Positions 41,483 to 50,455 of a stretch of 64,000 bases of DNA are shown here, piece by piece. Each line of letters opens with the position of its first letter. Positions within the stretch are counted from its first letter, which is position 1. Where the stretch lies: positions 124,001-188,000 of the forward strand of contig JAYOEY010000001.1 in the NCBI GenBank assembly GCA_038116945.1. Direction: 5' to 3'. The position numbers were made by a program, and so were the translations under genes. The notes beneath the pieces are model-generated. The model was not told the DNA's origin and made no database searches. It was given only the letters and a program-made list of their open reading frames with translations. Source of the DNA: JAYOEY01 sp038116945 (lineage in GTDB: Bacteria; Pseudomonadota; Alphaproteobacteria; MPNO01; UBA2964).

Positions 41483-42587
41483 CGAAGACCGCCGGCATAT
41501 GCGGTCTGCTCTGGCGCTTGCCGGGCGGGGCCTTGGCCGGGTCTGGCCGAACCCTGCCGTGGGGTGCGTCCTGGTCAGGGACGGAAATGTCGTCGGCCGG
41601 GGATGGACGCAGCCCGGCGGCCGGCCTCACGCCGAAACGGAGGCCCTCAGGCGGGCCGGCGACGCGGCGAAGGGCGCGACGGCGTATGTGACGCTTGAGC
41701 CCTGCGCGCACCATGGCGCCACGCCCCCCTGCGCTGAAGCGCTCATCGAAGCCGGCATTGAAAGATGTTTCGTCGCCCTGCGCGATCCGGATCCCAGGGT
41801 CGATGGCGGCGGAATCGCGATGCTGAAACGTGCCGGCATCGATGTTCGGGAAGGGCTGTGCGAAGTCGAAGCGGCGGCGGTGAATGCCGGTTTTCTTTCG
41901 CGGCAGAAGCACCGCCGACCGATGGTCTGCTTCAAGGCGGCGACGACGATCGACGGCAGGATCGCGACCAGGTCCGGTCAGAGCCAGTGGATCACCGGCG
42001 AAGCGGCCCGTCGCGCCGGTCACATGCTGCGCGCCCGGTTCGACGCAATTCTTGTGGGAGCCAACACGGCCGCCGAGGACGACCCGACATTGACTTGCCG
42101 CCTTTCGGGCCTCGAAAACCGGTCGCCTGTCCGCGTCGTCGTCGATGGAAGAATGAGACTCCCGTTGACCCACAATCTGGTGCAGGGCGCAAAGGATATT
42201 CCGACATGGCTTTTCGCCATTGCGTCTTCGACCAGGACGGAGAGGCATCGGGTCGAGGCGTACAGGGATAGCGGGCTGAAGGTCTTCGAAGTCTCTACTG
42301 ACGGTGACGGCCGTCCCGATCCTGGCGCCGTCCTGAATATCCTTGCGGATCAGGGTATTACCCGCCTGCTGATCGAGGGCGGCGGAGTCGTCGCAGCTTC
42401 TTTCCTCCGCCTGAAACTCGTCGACGAGATCGTCTGGTTTCGAGCCCCTTCGCTGATCGGCGGCGACGGTTTGCCGGCGATTGCCGGGCTCGGGGCGGAC
42501 AAGCTCGACGACGTGCCGGCGGCCCGACGAATTTCGGTCGAACCCATGGGCGAAGACGTGGTAGAGCGTTATAGTCTGACAGGGTAG
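41469..42587 (+). CDS. ribD: bifunctional riboflavin biosynthesis protein RibD
   Basis: A 372-residue two-domain enzyme. The deaminase half has the zinc motif HAETEALR near residue 55 and PCAHHGATPPC near 80; the reductase half begins at about 150 (VCFKAATTIDGRIATRSG) and has LLIEGGGVVAASF near the end. It catalyses deamination then reduction in riboflavin synthesis. GTG 41469 is chosen, inside the end of nrdR; TTG 41466 is one codon earlier. Confidence 0.93.
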   Translation: MTTTDEDRRHMRSALALAGRGLGRVWPNPAVGCVLVRDGNVVGRGWTQPGGRPHAETEALRRAGDAAKGATAYVTLEPCAHHGATPPCAEALIEAGIERCFVALRDPDPRVDGGGIAMLKRAGIDVREGLCEVEAAAVNAGFLSRQKHRRPMVCFKAATTIDGRIATRSGQSQWITGEAARRAGHMLRARFDAILVGANTAAEDDPTLTCRLSGLENRSPVRVVVDGRMRLPLTHNLVQGAKDIPTWLFAIASSTRTERHRVEAYRDSGLKVFEVSTDGDGRPDPGAVLNILADQGITRLLIEGGGVVAASFLRLKLVDEIVWFRAPSLIGGDGLPAIAGLGADKLDDVPAARRISVEPMGEDVVERYSLTG

Positions 42588-42592
42588 GAAAA

Positions 42593-43180
42593 ATGTTTAC
42601 CGGAATCATTACCGACATTGGCGACGTTCGATCGATCGTGGAGCGTGGCGACACGAGGATCGAAATTCACACCGCTTACGATACGCACGAAATCGAGCTC
42701 GGCGCTTCGATAGCCTGCTCGGGCCCTTGCCTTACCGTCGTCGAAAAGGGCGATGGCTGGTTTGCGATCGAGGCGTCGGCTGAGACGTTGTCGCGCACGA
42801 CTGTCGGTGCGTGGGAAGTCGGTACGAAGATTAATTTGGAGCGGGCGCTCCGCGTTGGCGACGAGCTTGGGGGGCACATCGTGTCCGGTCATGTCGACGG
42901 TATGGCAAGGGTCGCGGAGGTTCGGGACGAAGGCGACAGCACGCGTTTCGTCTTCGAAGCGCCGGACGGGCTGATGCCGTTCATCGCGGAAAAGGGATCG
43001 ATCTCGCTTGACGGCGTATCGTTGACAGTGAACGAAGTCGACGGAAACCGTTTCGGGGTCAACATTATCAGCCACACCAAGTCTCACACGACCTTTGGCG
43101 ACCGCAAGGTGGGCGATCCGGTCAACATGGAGATCGATATGCTGGCGCGCTATGTCAGCCGCCTGGTCGAGCGGAGTTAG
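42593..43180 (+). CDS. ribE: riboflavin synthase alpha subunit
   Basis: A 195-residue protein of two lumazine-binding repeats. The first begins MFTGIITDIGDVRSI and contains SIACSGPCLTVVEKG and HIVSGHVDGMARV; the second begins near residue 100 and has ISLDGVSLTVNEVDGNRFG. It dismutates two 6,7-dimethyl-8-ribityllumazine molecules to riboflavin. Five bases after ribD. Confidence 0.95.
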   Translation: MFTGIITDIGDVRSIVERGDTRIEIHTAYDTHEIELGASIACSGPCLTVVEKGDGWFAIEASAETLSRTTVGAWEVGTKINLERALRVGDELGGHIVSGHVDGMARVAEVRDEGDSTRFVFEAPDGLMPFIAEKGSISLDGVSLTVNEVDGNRFGVNIISHTKSHTTFGDRKVGDPVNMEIDMLARYVSRLVERS

Positions 43181-43208
43181 AAATTTTGAATATCGGGGAA
43201 CCGGAATA

Positions 43209-44387
43209 ATGGATGCTACGGATAGCGGCGCGTCGAAAAGCGACCTTCAGTCGGCCCTTTCGCCGCCTGAAGAGCTGATTGAGGAAATCGCCAAAGGTCG
43301 GATGGTCGTCCTGGTGGATGACGAAGACCGGGAAAATGAAGGCGATCTCGTCATTGCGGCGGAAAAGGCCGATGCGGCCGCCATCAATTTCATGGCGACC
43401 CATGGAAGGGGCCTCGTCTGTCTATCCATGACCGGCGAACGCGTCAGGGAGCTGGATCTTCCCATGATGGCGCAGGAGAACAAGGCGCCTCTCGGGACGG
43501 CGTTCACCGTTTCGATCGAGGCGCGGGAAGGCGTGACGACCGGCATATCCGCCGGCGACAGGGCGGAAACCATCAAGGTGGCGATCAACCCGGCCAACGG
43601 ACCGGAAGCGCTGGTCACGCCGGGCCATGTGTTTCCCCTGGTGGCCAAGGACGGCGGCGTTCTGGTGCGGGCGGGACATACGGAAGCTGCCGTGGATCTT
43701 TCCCGGCTCGCCGGGCTCAACCCCTCCGGCGTGATCTGCGAGATCATGAAGGACGACGGGACGATGGCGCGGTTGCCGGACCTTGTCGGGTTTTGCCAGA
43801 CCCACAATCTCAAACTCGGCACGATTGCCGACCTGATCGCCTATCGCCTGCGGAACGACAGCGTCGTCAGCCGGACCGTCGAGACCACCCTGCATCGCAA
43901 TCATGGCGGCGAGTTCAGTCTGATTGTCTATGAAAGCCAGATGAACGGGCTTGAACATGTGGCCGTCGTCAAAGGCGATGTTTCGAGCGACGACCCGGTT
44001 CTTGTCCGCATGCATGCGCTTAACATTCTGGATGACGTTCTCCACGATGCCGGAGCGGAGCGGAGGGGCGAACTCGAGATGTCGTTGCGCCTGATCGCCG
44101 AAGAAGGACGGGGCGCCGTCGTCCTGATCCGGGATTCGTGGAACACCCGTTTTTCGACCCAGATCGCGATGCGCCGGGACATCGTCAAGGCCCAGGAGGT
44201 CGTGTCGGGCAAAGAGGTAAAACCCCAGGTCCTTCGTAACTACGGAATTGGCGCGCAGATCCTTCGGGATCTCGGCATTACGCGGATGCGGCTCCTTACG
44301 AACACCAGGGAAAGCACGATCAAGGGTATCGACGGGTACGGGCTCTCCATCGTGGAGCGCGTACCGATTCCGACACTCGATTACTAG
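43209..44387 (+). CDS. ribBX: RibBX: 3,4-dihydroxy-2-butanone-4-phosphate synthase with degenerate GTP cyclohydrolase II domain
   Basis: A 392-residue fusion. The N-terminal DHBP synthase is intact: VLVDDEDRENEGDLVIAAE near residue 37, FMATHGRGLVC, and ITPGHVFPL-like VTPGHVFPLVAKDGGVLVR. The C-terminal half keeps the RibA fold (NYGIGAQILRDLGITRMRLL) but the zinc-cysteine block is gone: normal enzymes read C-x2-G-D...R-C-D-C-G, here HALNILDDVLHDAGAERRGE, with no cysteine. Loss of GTP cyclohydrolase II activity in such RibBX fusions is known in Proteobacteria. A separate RibA must be elsewhere. Start ATG 43209 is inside the downstream frame. Confidence 0.9.
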   Translation: MDATDSGASKSDLQSALSPPEELIEEIAKGRMVVLVDDEDRENEGDLVIAAEKADAAAINFMATHGRGLVCLSMTGERVRELDLPMMAQENKAPLGTAFTVSIEAREGVTTGISAGDRAETIKVAINPANGPEALVTPGHVFPLVAKDGGVLVRAGHTEAAVDLSRLAGLNPSGVICEIMKDDGTMARLPDLVGFCQTHNLKLGTIADLIAYRLRNDSVVSRTVETTLHRNHGGEFSLIVYESQMNGLEHVAVVKGDVSSDDPVLVRMHALNILDDVLHDAGAERRGELEMSLRLIAEEGRGAVVLIRDSWNTRFSTQIAMRRDIVKAQEVVSGKEVKPQVLRNYGIGAQILRDLGITRMRLLTNTRESTIKGIDGYGLSIVERVPIPTLDY

Positions 44388-44408
44388 GCAAGACAGAAGG
44401 AACTGGAA

Positions 44409-44873
44409 ATGTCCGATGCGCCGCACATCATGATCGTCGAATCCCGTTATTACGAGGAAATCGCGGAGGAGCTGATTCAGAGCGTATTGACCGAACTCAA
44501 CGACGCCGGCGCAACGTTCGAACGTTTCGAGGTACCGGGCGCTTTCGAAATTCCCGCAGCCGTCAAATACGCCATTCGCTCAATGAACCTTTACCCGGCG
44601 CAGCGCCGTTTTGACGGGTATGTAACGCTGGGCTGCGTCATTCGCGGCGAAACGTCGCATTACGATTATGTCTGCAGCGAGAGCGCGCGGGCGCTTCAGG
44701 ATCTTGCCGTCGAATATTCGCTGGCGCTTGGGTACGGCATTCTGACGGTGGAAAATCGGGCCCAGGCGATGGCCCGGGCGCGTCGGTCCGAACAGGATCG
44801 CGGCGGCCATGCCGCGCGGGCGTGCCTCAGGATGATCGAGCACAAGGCCCACTTCCGGCTCTATCCCCGATGA
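44409..44873 (+). CDS. ribH: 6,7-dimethyl-8-ribityllumazine synthase
   Basis: A 154-residue protein with the lumazine synthase landmarks ESRYYEEIAEELIQSV, EVPGAFEIPAAVKYAI and YVTLGCVIRGETSHYDYVC. It condenses the RibD product with DHBP. Length and motifs normal. The stop overlaps the nusB ATG (ATGA). Confidence 0.95.
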   Translation: MSDAPHIMIVESRYYEEIAEELIQSVLTELNDAGATFERFEVPGAFEIPAAVKYAIRSMNLYPAQRRFDGYVTLGCVIRGETSHYDYVCSESARALQDLAVEYSLALGYGILTVENRAQAMARARRSEQDRGGHAARACLRMIEHKAHFRLYPR

Positions 44874-45403
44874 ACGGGTCGCGGGACCCACGCACTCCGT
44901 CGAAGTCGCGGTCCCGAGGAACCTCCCGCCACAGCGCGGCGCGCCTTGCCGCGGTGCAGGCGCTTTACCAAATGGAAATTGCCGGCACGAGAACCGCCGA
45001 TGTTATCGACGAGTTTCTGAACCATCGCCTGACCGATACGCAGGCCGGGGGCGAGGAGGTTGGCAGGTTCAATGAAAAGCTGTTCGCCAGCCTGATCCAG
45101 GGAACTGTCGGGCGTCGTGAGGAAATCGATCGCAGGATCGAGTCCGCATTGCCGGCCGGTTGGGAGGGAGCGCGGCTGGAACTGGTCCTTCGCTGTCTGT
45201 TGAGGGCCGCGGCGTTCGAACTGATGGCGCGCTACCAAGCCCCCGCCGCCGTGGTGATCTCGGAGTACGTCCGGCTGGCGCACCGTTTTTTTTCGGAAGG
45301 GGAGCCCGCCCTGGCCAACGGCGTTCTGGACAGGCTGGCGCGTGAACTCAGGCCGGGCGAGCTGGAGGCGCGCAAGGGCGCGGCAGGAGATGCGGCCGGG
45401 TGA
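44870..45403 (+). CDS. nusB: transcription antitermination factor NusB
   Basis: A 177-residue protein with the NusB helical domain: ARLAAVQALYQMEIAGT, LELVLRCLLRAAAFELMARY, VVISEYVRLAHRFF and FVNGVLDR-like LANGVLDRLARELR. It works in rRNA antitermination with NusE. The Arg/Ser-rich N-terminus before residue 20 is variable. ATG 44870 is chosen over the longer open frame. It overlaps thiL by 14 bases. Confidence 0.92.
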   Translation: MNGSRDPRTPSKSRSRGTSRHSAARLAAVQALYQMEIAGTRTADVIDEFLNHRLTDTQAGGEEVGRFNEKLFASLIQGTVGRREEIDRRIESALPAGWEGARLELVLRCLLRAAAFELMARYQAPAAVVISEYVRLAHRFFSEGEPALANGVLDRLARELRPGELEARKGAAGDAAG

Positions 45404-46379
45404 ATTCGACCTTATCGAGCGATATTTCGCTCCGCTGGCGGCGAACTGTCCCGGAGCGGCGGGGCTCAGGGACGATCTCGCGGTTCTGACGCCGTCTTCC
45501 GGTTGCGAACTGGCGCTGACGGTGGATGCGATGGTCGCTGGCGTGCATTTCTTGCCGGACGATCCGCCGGACCTGATTGCCCGCAAGGTCCTTCGGGCAA
45601 ACCTTTCGGATATCGCGTCGTCCGGCGCCCGGCCGCGCTGGTATTTTCTGTCGATGGGCCTCAACGATACGGTTGACGAAAAGTGGATAGCCGCCTTTGC
45701 CGCCGGGCTGGCGCACGACCAGGAAGTTTTCGGGATTGTCCTGGCCGGCGGCGATACGACGGCAACGCCGGGACCGGTGACGCTGTCGGTAACGGCGGTC
45801 GGCGAAGTCGCGAAGGGCGGTGCCGTGCGGCGAGGCGGCGCAAAAGCGGGGCAGGATGTCTGGGTGACGGGAACGATCGGCGATGCGGCGATTGCATTAA
45901 GCCTGATCGAACGGACCGGCCAGGCAGAGGTCTCCCGCATGTTTCCGGCCTTGCTCGGTCGTTACCGGGTGCCGGTGCCGAGGGTGGGTCTCGGTCCGGA
46001 ACTCGTCGGTAAGGCCACGGCCATGGCCGATATTTCGGACGGGCTGGTCGCCGATCTCGGTCATATATGCGCCGCATCGACCGTAGGGGCGGAAATCGAG
46101 TTCGCGAAAATTCCCTTGTCGCCGGAAGTCGCGGGCATCCTTGCGGAAAGTGCCGCCGGGGCCGAGGAAAACCGGTTGCGGATCCTTACCGGCGGAGACG
46201 ATTACGAATTGCTTTTCACGGCGCCCAAAGAGGCCGCCGGGGATATTCTGGCGGCAGCGCATAAACGGGAAACGCCGGTCGCCAGGATCGGCGTAACGAC
46301 CGAAGGGAACGGTGTCAGGGTGATTGCACCCGATGGTGTGGAAATCGGTACTGCTGAGGGTGGCTGGCGGCATTTCTGA
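45390..46379 (+). CDS. thiL: thiamine-monophosphate kinase
   Basis: A 329-residue ATPase with AIR-synthase fold: EFDLIERYFAPLA at the N-terminus, GLRDDLAVLTPSSG, ALTVDAMVAGVHFLPDDPP near residue 43, and VLAGGDTTATPGPVTLSVTA near 120; GGDDYELLFTAP near the C-terminus. It phosphorylates thiamine monophosphate to diphosphate. ATG 45390 overlaps nusB by 14 bases; an open frame continues upstream but this start fits the family. Confidence 0.93.
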   Translation: MRPGEFDLIERYFAPLAANCPGAAGLRDDLAVLTPSSGCELALTVDAMVAGVHFLPDDPPDLIARKVLRANLSDIASSGARPRWYFLSMGLNDTVDEKWIAAFAAGLAHDQEVFGIVLAGGDTTATPGPVTLSVTAVGEVAKGGAVRRGGAKAGQDVWVTGTIGDAAIALSLIERTGQAEVSRMFPALLGRYRVPVPRVGLGPELVGKATAMADISDGLVADLGHICAASTVGAEIEFAKIPLSPEVAGILAESAAGAEENRLRILTGGDDYELLFTAPKEAAGDILAAAHKRETPVARIGVTTEGNGVRVIAPDGVEIGTAEGGWRHF

Positions 46380-46466
46380 CGCCTCCTTTCGGCAGGTCTC
46401 TTTACAATCTGTTTGCCATGTTCGGATAGGTTTCTCGAACGCCAACCGTCTACAGGGTTGTTCGAG

Positions 46467-46925
46467 ATGCGGATCGGCCGCCGTTTCCTTTGTATCATGC
46501 TGACGCTCTTGCTTTCGTCAGCGCCCTCGCTCGCGTTCGCGGCGGCGGATGCAGAGAAGTCGAAGGAGGAAAAATCTTCCCAAAAACCGCCGGCCCAGGT
46601 GACTTCGGCCCGCTACTTCAAGCTAAGCCCCTTCACCCTTCCGGTTCTCTATAAGGGCGAAATCGAGGAGCATTTTACTCTCGTGCTGTCGCTGGAGCTT
46701 TCAGACGAAGACGATCGGGAGAAAATCCGGCACAGCCTTCCGCGGATCAGGAACGAATTCTACAGGGCACTGCTCAGCATCGTCACCTTTCGGCGCACCG
46801 GGGCGCCGATACCCGATATCGAAATTTTTCGTTCCAGGCTTCTGCGCGTCATACGACGGCTGTATGGCGAAAAACTTGTTCAGGACATTCTTATCCAGCA
46901 GGCCTTCAAACAGACAGTCCGCTAG
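46467..46925 (+). CDS. FliL-like exported protein
   Basis: A 152-residue protein with a signal peptide (LCIMLTLLLSSAPSLAFA) and a C-terminal domain similar to FliL: YFKLSPFTLPVLYKGEIEEH, ELSDEDDREKIRHSLPRIRN and LLRVIRRLYGEKLVQDILIQ. FliL proteins are flagellar basal-body or related envelope proteins. No flagellar genes are near, so its function may differ. ATG 46467 is preferred to the longer frame. Confidence 0.6.
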   Translation: MRIGRRFLCIMLTLLLSSAPSLAFAAADAEKSKEEKSSQKPPAQVTSARYFKLSPFTLPVLYKGEIEEHFTLVLSLELSDEDDREKIRHSLPRIRNEFYRALLSIVTFRRTGAPIPDIEIFRSRLLRVIRRLYGEKLVQDILIQQAFKQTVR

Positions 46926-47116
46926 GACTCCATCGCGTTTTCAGCAGTAAATCCGCGATTCGGCCGGGGTGTTGCCATAATTGCCCCGTTCTGGCATGTT
47001 CCGCGCGGCTTACGGGCCTTGAAACCCGCAGACGGCGTCGGATTTTGCAGCCGGGCTGGGGGTAGCGCAGGCCCGGAATTCAGGAACCTTTCGGAACAGA
47101 ATAAGGACCATATTCG

Positions 47117-49210
47117 ATGGCAGCAGTTAACTGGCTCGTGATCGCTTGCGGGCTGATCGCGGTTCTATATGGGGTCTTCGCCATTCGCTCAGTTTTGGGA
47201 GCCAGCGCCGGCAACGAGCGGATGGCCGAGATCGCCCAGGCGATTCAGGAGGGAGCGAACGCCTATCTTAACCGTCAGTACACCACGATTGCCGGCGTCG
47301 GCGTGGTGATCGGCATTGCCTTGGGCGTGTCGCTCAACTGGTATGTGGCGATCGGCTATTTCATCGGCGCGATCCTTTCCGGCGCTACCGGCTATATCGG
47401 GATGAACGTATCGGTTCGCGGCAACGTGCGGACGGCGGATGCGGCTCGTACCGGCGGTCTGCAGCCGGCTCTCGATGTCGCCTTCCGGTCCGGGGCTGTA
47501 ACCGGCATCCTGGTCGCAGGGCTGGGGCTGCTTGGCGTCGCCGGCTACTACATGTTCCTGCGCGGGGTCTTCGATCCCGCCAGCGCAACCGGCATGCGGC
47601 ACATTCTCGAGGCGCTTGTGGCTCTCGGCTTCGGCGCGTCGCTGATTTCGATCTTCGCCCGTCTCGGCGGCGGCATCTTCACCAAGGGTGCCGATGTCGG
47701 CGCCGACCTTGTCGGCAAGATCGAAGCCGGCATTCCCGAGGACGATCCCCGGAACGCCGCGGTGATTGCCGACAACGTGGGCGATAATGTCGGCGACTGC
47801 GCCGGCATGGCAGCCGACCTGTTCGAGACCTACGCGGTGACCATGGTTGCGACGATGCTGCTGGCGGCGATTTTCTTCACCGGCGCCATACAGGAGCAGC
47901 TGATCCAGCTTCCGCTGCTGATCGGCGGCGTGTGCATTCTCGCGTCGATCATCGGCTTCTTTTTCGTCAAGCTTGGCGCGAACAACAATGTGATGGGCGC
48001 CCTGTACAAGGGGCTGATCGTCGCCTGCGTCATGGCGGCGATTTTCATCGGTGTCGCCATCTGGTGGATGTTCGGCTCGTTTACCGCGGATATCGCAAAC
48101 GGCGTGACGTCTCGGCACTTGTTCTATTGCGCCCTGGTCGGCCTGGCCGTAACGGGCCTCCTGGTGTGGATTACGGAGTACTACACCGGGACCGAGCATC
48201 GGCCCGTCCAGATGGTCGCGAAGGCATCCGAAACGGGTCACGGCACCAACGTGATCCAGGGGCTTGCCATTTCGATGGAAGCCACGGCGTTGCCGGTGCT
48301 CGTGATCTGCGCGGGTATTATCGCGGCATATTTCTCTGCCGGGATGTACGGAATCGCGCTTGCCGCGACGACGATGCTGGCGCTGGGTGGCGTGATCGTG
48401 GCGCTCGATGCGTTCGGACCGGTGACGGACAATGCCGGCGGGATCGCTGAAATGGCCGATCTGCCGGAGGAGGTCCGTAACTACACCGATACGCTGGATG
48501 CCGTCGGCAACACAACGAAGGCTGTCACGAAGGGCTACGCGATCGGCTCCGCCGGTCTCGCGGCGCTGGTGCTGTTCGCCGCCTACACGGCGGACCTGAA
48601 GCACTACTTCCCGACGCTTTCCGCGCAGGTGAAGTTCGAGCTTCAGGATCCGTTCGTTGTCGTCGGGCTGTTCATCGGCGGACTGCTTCCCTACCTGTTC
48701 GGGGCCATGGGAATGCAGGCAGTTGGACGTGCCGCGGGCGCCGTGGTCGTCGAGGTTCGCCGTCAGTTCCGGGAAATTCCCGGGATCATGGAAGGCACCG
48801 CGAAACCCGAATACGGCAAGGCGGTCGACCTGCTGACCAAGGCGGCGATCAAGGAGATGATCATTCCGTCGATGCTTCCGGTGCTTGCGCCGATCGTCGT
48901 CTATTTCGTCATCTTATGGGTTGCCGGGCAGGCACAGGCGCTTACCACGCTTGGCGCGCTGCTTCTCGGCACGATCGTCACCGGCATCTTCGTCGCGATT
49001 TCGATGACATCGGGTGGCGGAGCCTGGGACAACGCCAAGAAGTATATCGAGGACGGTCATTTCGGCGGCAAGGGCTCGGACGCCCATCACGCCGCGGTCA
49101 CGGGAGACACGGTCGGAGACCCGTACAAGGATACGGCGGGCCCGGCGGTCAATCCAATGATCAAGATCGTCAATATCGTCGCAATTCTGCTTCTGGCCAT
49201 CGTCGCCTGA
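47117..49210 (+). CDS. hppA: K+-insensitive proton-pumping pyrophosphatase
   Basis: A 697-residue membrane protein with about 16 membrane segments. The PPi-binding site DVGADLVGKIEAGIPEDD lies near residue 191, and the second loop VIADNVGDNVGDCAGMAADL near 215. GNTTKAVTKG near residue 465 has Lys where K+-dependent enzymes have Ala, marking the K+-independent type. It couples PPi hydrolysis to H+ export across the inner membrane. Followed by a strong terminator. Confidence 0.95.
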   Translation: MAAVNWLVIACGLIAVLYGVFAIRSVLGASAGNERMAEIAQAIQEGANAYLNRQYTTIAGVGVVIGIALGVSLNWYVAIGYFIGAILSGATGYIGMNVSVRGNVRTADAARTGGLQPALDVAFRSGAVTGILVAGLGLLGVAGYYMFLRGVFDPASATGMRHILEALVALGFGASLISIFARLGGGIFTKGADVGADLVGKIEAGIPEDDPRNAAVIADNVGDNVGDCAGMAADLFETYAVTMVATMLLAAIFFTGAIQEQLIQLPLLIGGVCILASIIGFFFVKLGANNNVMGALYKGLIVACVMAAIFIGVAIWWMFGSFTADIANGVTSRHLFYCALVGLAVTGLLVWITEYYTGTEHRPVQMVAKASETGHGTNVIQGLAISMEATALPVLVICAGIIAAYFSAGMYGIALAATTMLALGGVIVALDAFGPVTDNAGGIAEMADLPEEVRNYTDTLDAVGNTTKAVTKGYAIGSAGLAALVLFAAYTADLKHYFPTLSAQVKFELQDPFVVVGLFIGGLLPYLFGAMGMQAVGRAAGAVVVEVRRQFREIPGIMEGTAKPEYGKAVDLLTKAAIKEMIIPSMLPVLAPIVVYFVILWVAGQAQALTTLGALLLGTIVTGIFVAISMTSGGGAWDNAKKYIEDGHFGGKGSDAHHAAVTGDTVGDPYKDTAGPAVNPMIKIVNIVAILLLAIVA

Positions 49211-49233
49211 TCGCAGAAAGCGTGTGACACGAA

Positions 49234-49263
49234 AACGCCCCGGTCTCTGGCCGGGGCGTTTTT
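49234..49263 (+). terminator. intrinsic terminator after hppA
   Basis: AACGCCCCGG (49234-49243) and CCGGGGCGTT (49251-49260) pair around a seven-base loop, followed by TTT. It lies 24 bases after the hppA stop, just before the convergent bamE gene, which begins on the other strand. Confidence 0.9.
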
Positions 49264-49285
49264 CTTTGCGGGGACAGGCCGGGCG

Positions 49286-49807
49286 CTATTCGTCGAAGCC
49301 CTTCGGGTTCCCGAACCGTCCGACATTGCCGATCAGCTGCTGAATGACCGTCAGTTCCTTGCCCTTGGTAGGCGTTTCGCGTTCCACCAGGGAGAGCTTG
49401 AGGTTTTTCGAGGCGTCTTTTTCGTTGATGCCGGTGACGACGCCGCGCTTGTCGAAGTGCACGGTCAGTACGATTCGTTCGAGCAGTTCCGGTTCAAAGA
49501 AAGAGACCGTTTTGACCTTTCCGCCGATGTAGTACCAGATTTCCTTTTCGAAGGTGGCGACCGTCGAGGGCGAACCGAGCAGGCGGACGATATCCGCTTT
49601 CCCGGTCGCGCCGGGCCTGATGGTCTTGACGATGGCGGGATCGGGAATGTTGCCCCGTAAATGTACCGTTTCTTCGCAACCCGCCACCAGCGCAAGCGCA
49701 ACCGCAGCCAACAGCACCCTGCGGTGCCGGCGCCGGCAATTAGAGAAAAAATGGTTCGTTCGTGAACCGGCCGATTGCGAAGTGTTCATCTGGATGACAT
49801 TGGACAA
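49286..49807 (-). CDS. bamE: outer membrane protein assembly factor BamE
   Basis: A 173-residue protein with a signal peptide (VLLAAVALALVAGC) and lipobox ending ALVAGC, and a SmpA/BamE domain with IRPGATGKADIVRLLGSPST, ATFEKEIWYYIGGK and LTVHFDKRGVVTGI. It is part of the Bam complex of the outer membrane. Convergent with hppA; divergent from the bc1 chaperone gene. N-terminus is long, so a later start is possible. Confidence 0.9.
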   Translation of the reverse strand: MSNVIQMNTSQSAGSRTNHFFSNCRRRHRRVLLAAVALALVAGCEETVHLRGNIPDPAIVKTIRPGATGKADIVRLLGSPSTVATFEKEIWYYIGGKVKTVSFFEPELLERIVLTVHFDKRGVVTGINEKDASKNLKLSLVERETPTKGKELTVIQQLIGNVGRFGNPKGFDE

Positions 49808-49891
49808 ATTGGCCGCGCCGAGTCAATAGTCGTATCGATTGCCGGATGCGTTGCCGGCGCAACCCGTCAGCCGGTTAAGGCCGAAATAGAG

Positions 49892-50455
49892 ATGCTCCGA
49901 AAACTGTTTGGCCGAGATCCGAAAAAGGAAGCCGCGGCGAGCCTGTACGCCCATGCGGTATCGGCAGCCCGCCAGCCATTTCTCTATGATCGTTTCCTGG
50001 TCCCCGACACGCTCGACGGCCGGTACGAGATGATCGCCCTGCATGTTTACGTCATTCTGCGACGCCTCAAAGCCGCCGGCGGCAGGGGGAAACCTCTGGC
50101 GCAGATGCTGTTCGATACGATGTTCGACAACATGGACAGGACGCTGCGCGAAATGGGGGCTGGCGATCTTGGCGTCGGTCGCCGCGTCAAAGCCATGGCG
50201 CAGGCGTTCTACGGCAGGATAGCGGCCTACGATGCGGGTTTGTCCGGAACCGTCACGGACGGTCTGGAAACCGCCCTGGCAAGAAACGTCTACCGGCAAT
50301 CCGGGGCAGGGGCTGAGATGCCGGTCAAGGAACTCGCCGCCTATCTTGCCGCGCTGGCAGCGAAGCTGGATATCCACGACATTGCGATGCTTGAGCGGGG
50401 AAGCGTCGAGTTTTCCGCTGGCGGCGAGGGGGAGGGGGCGGATGAGCGGAGATAG
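49892..50455 (+). CDS. ubiquinol-cytochrome c chaperone (Cbp3 family)
   Basis: A 187-residue protein with the family pattern MLRKLFGRDPKKEAAASLYA, ARQPFLYDRFLVPDTLDGRY, MIALHVYVILRRLK and LFDTMFDNMDRTLREMGAGD. Members assist assembly of the cytochrome bc1 complex in alphaproteobacteria and mitochondria. ATG 49892 matches the family start; the open frame continues upstream into the intergenic region. Overlaps the yceD gene by 14 bases. Confidence 0.88.
   Translation: MLRKLFGRDPKKEAAASLYAHAVSAARQPFLYDRFLVPDTLDGRYEMIALHVYVILRRLKAAGGRGKPLAQMLFDTMFDNMDRTLREMGAGDLGVGRRVKAMAQAFYGRIAAYDAGLSGTVTDGLETALARNVYRQSGAGAEMPVKELAAYLAALAAKLDIHDIAMLERGSVEFSAGGEGEGADERR

Noticed and set aside
43181..43208. FMN riboswitch before the RibB-type gene
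   Set aside because: Only 28 bases separate ribE from ribBX; there is no room for the element.
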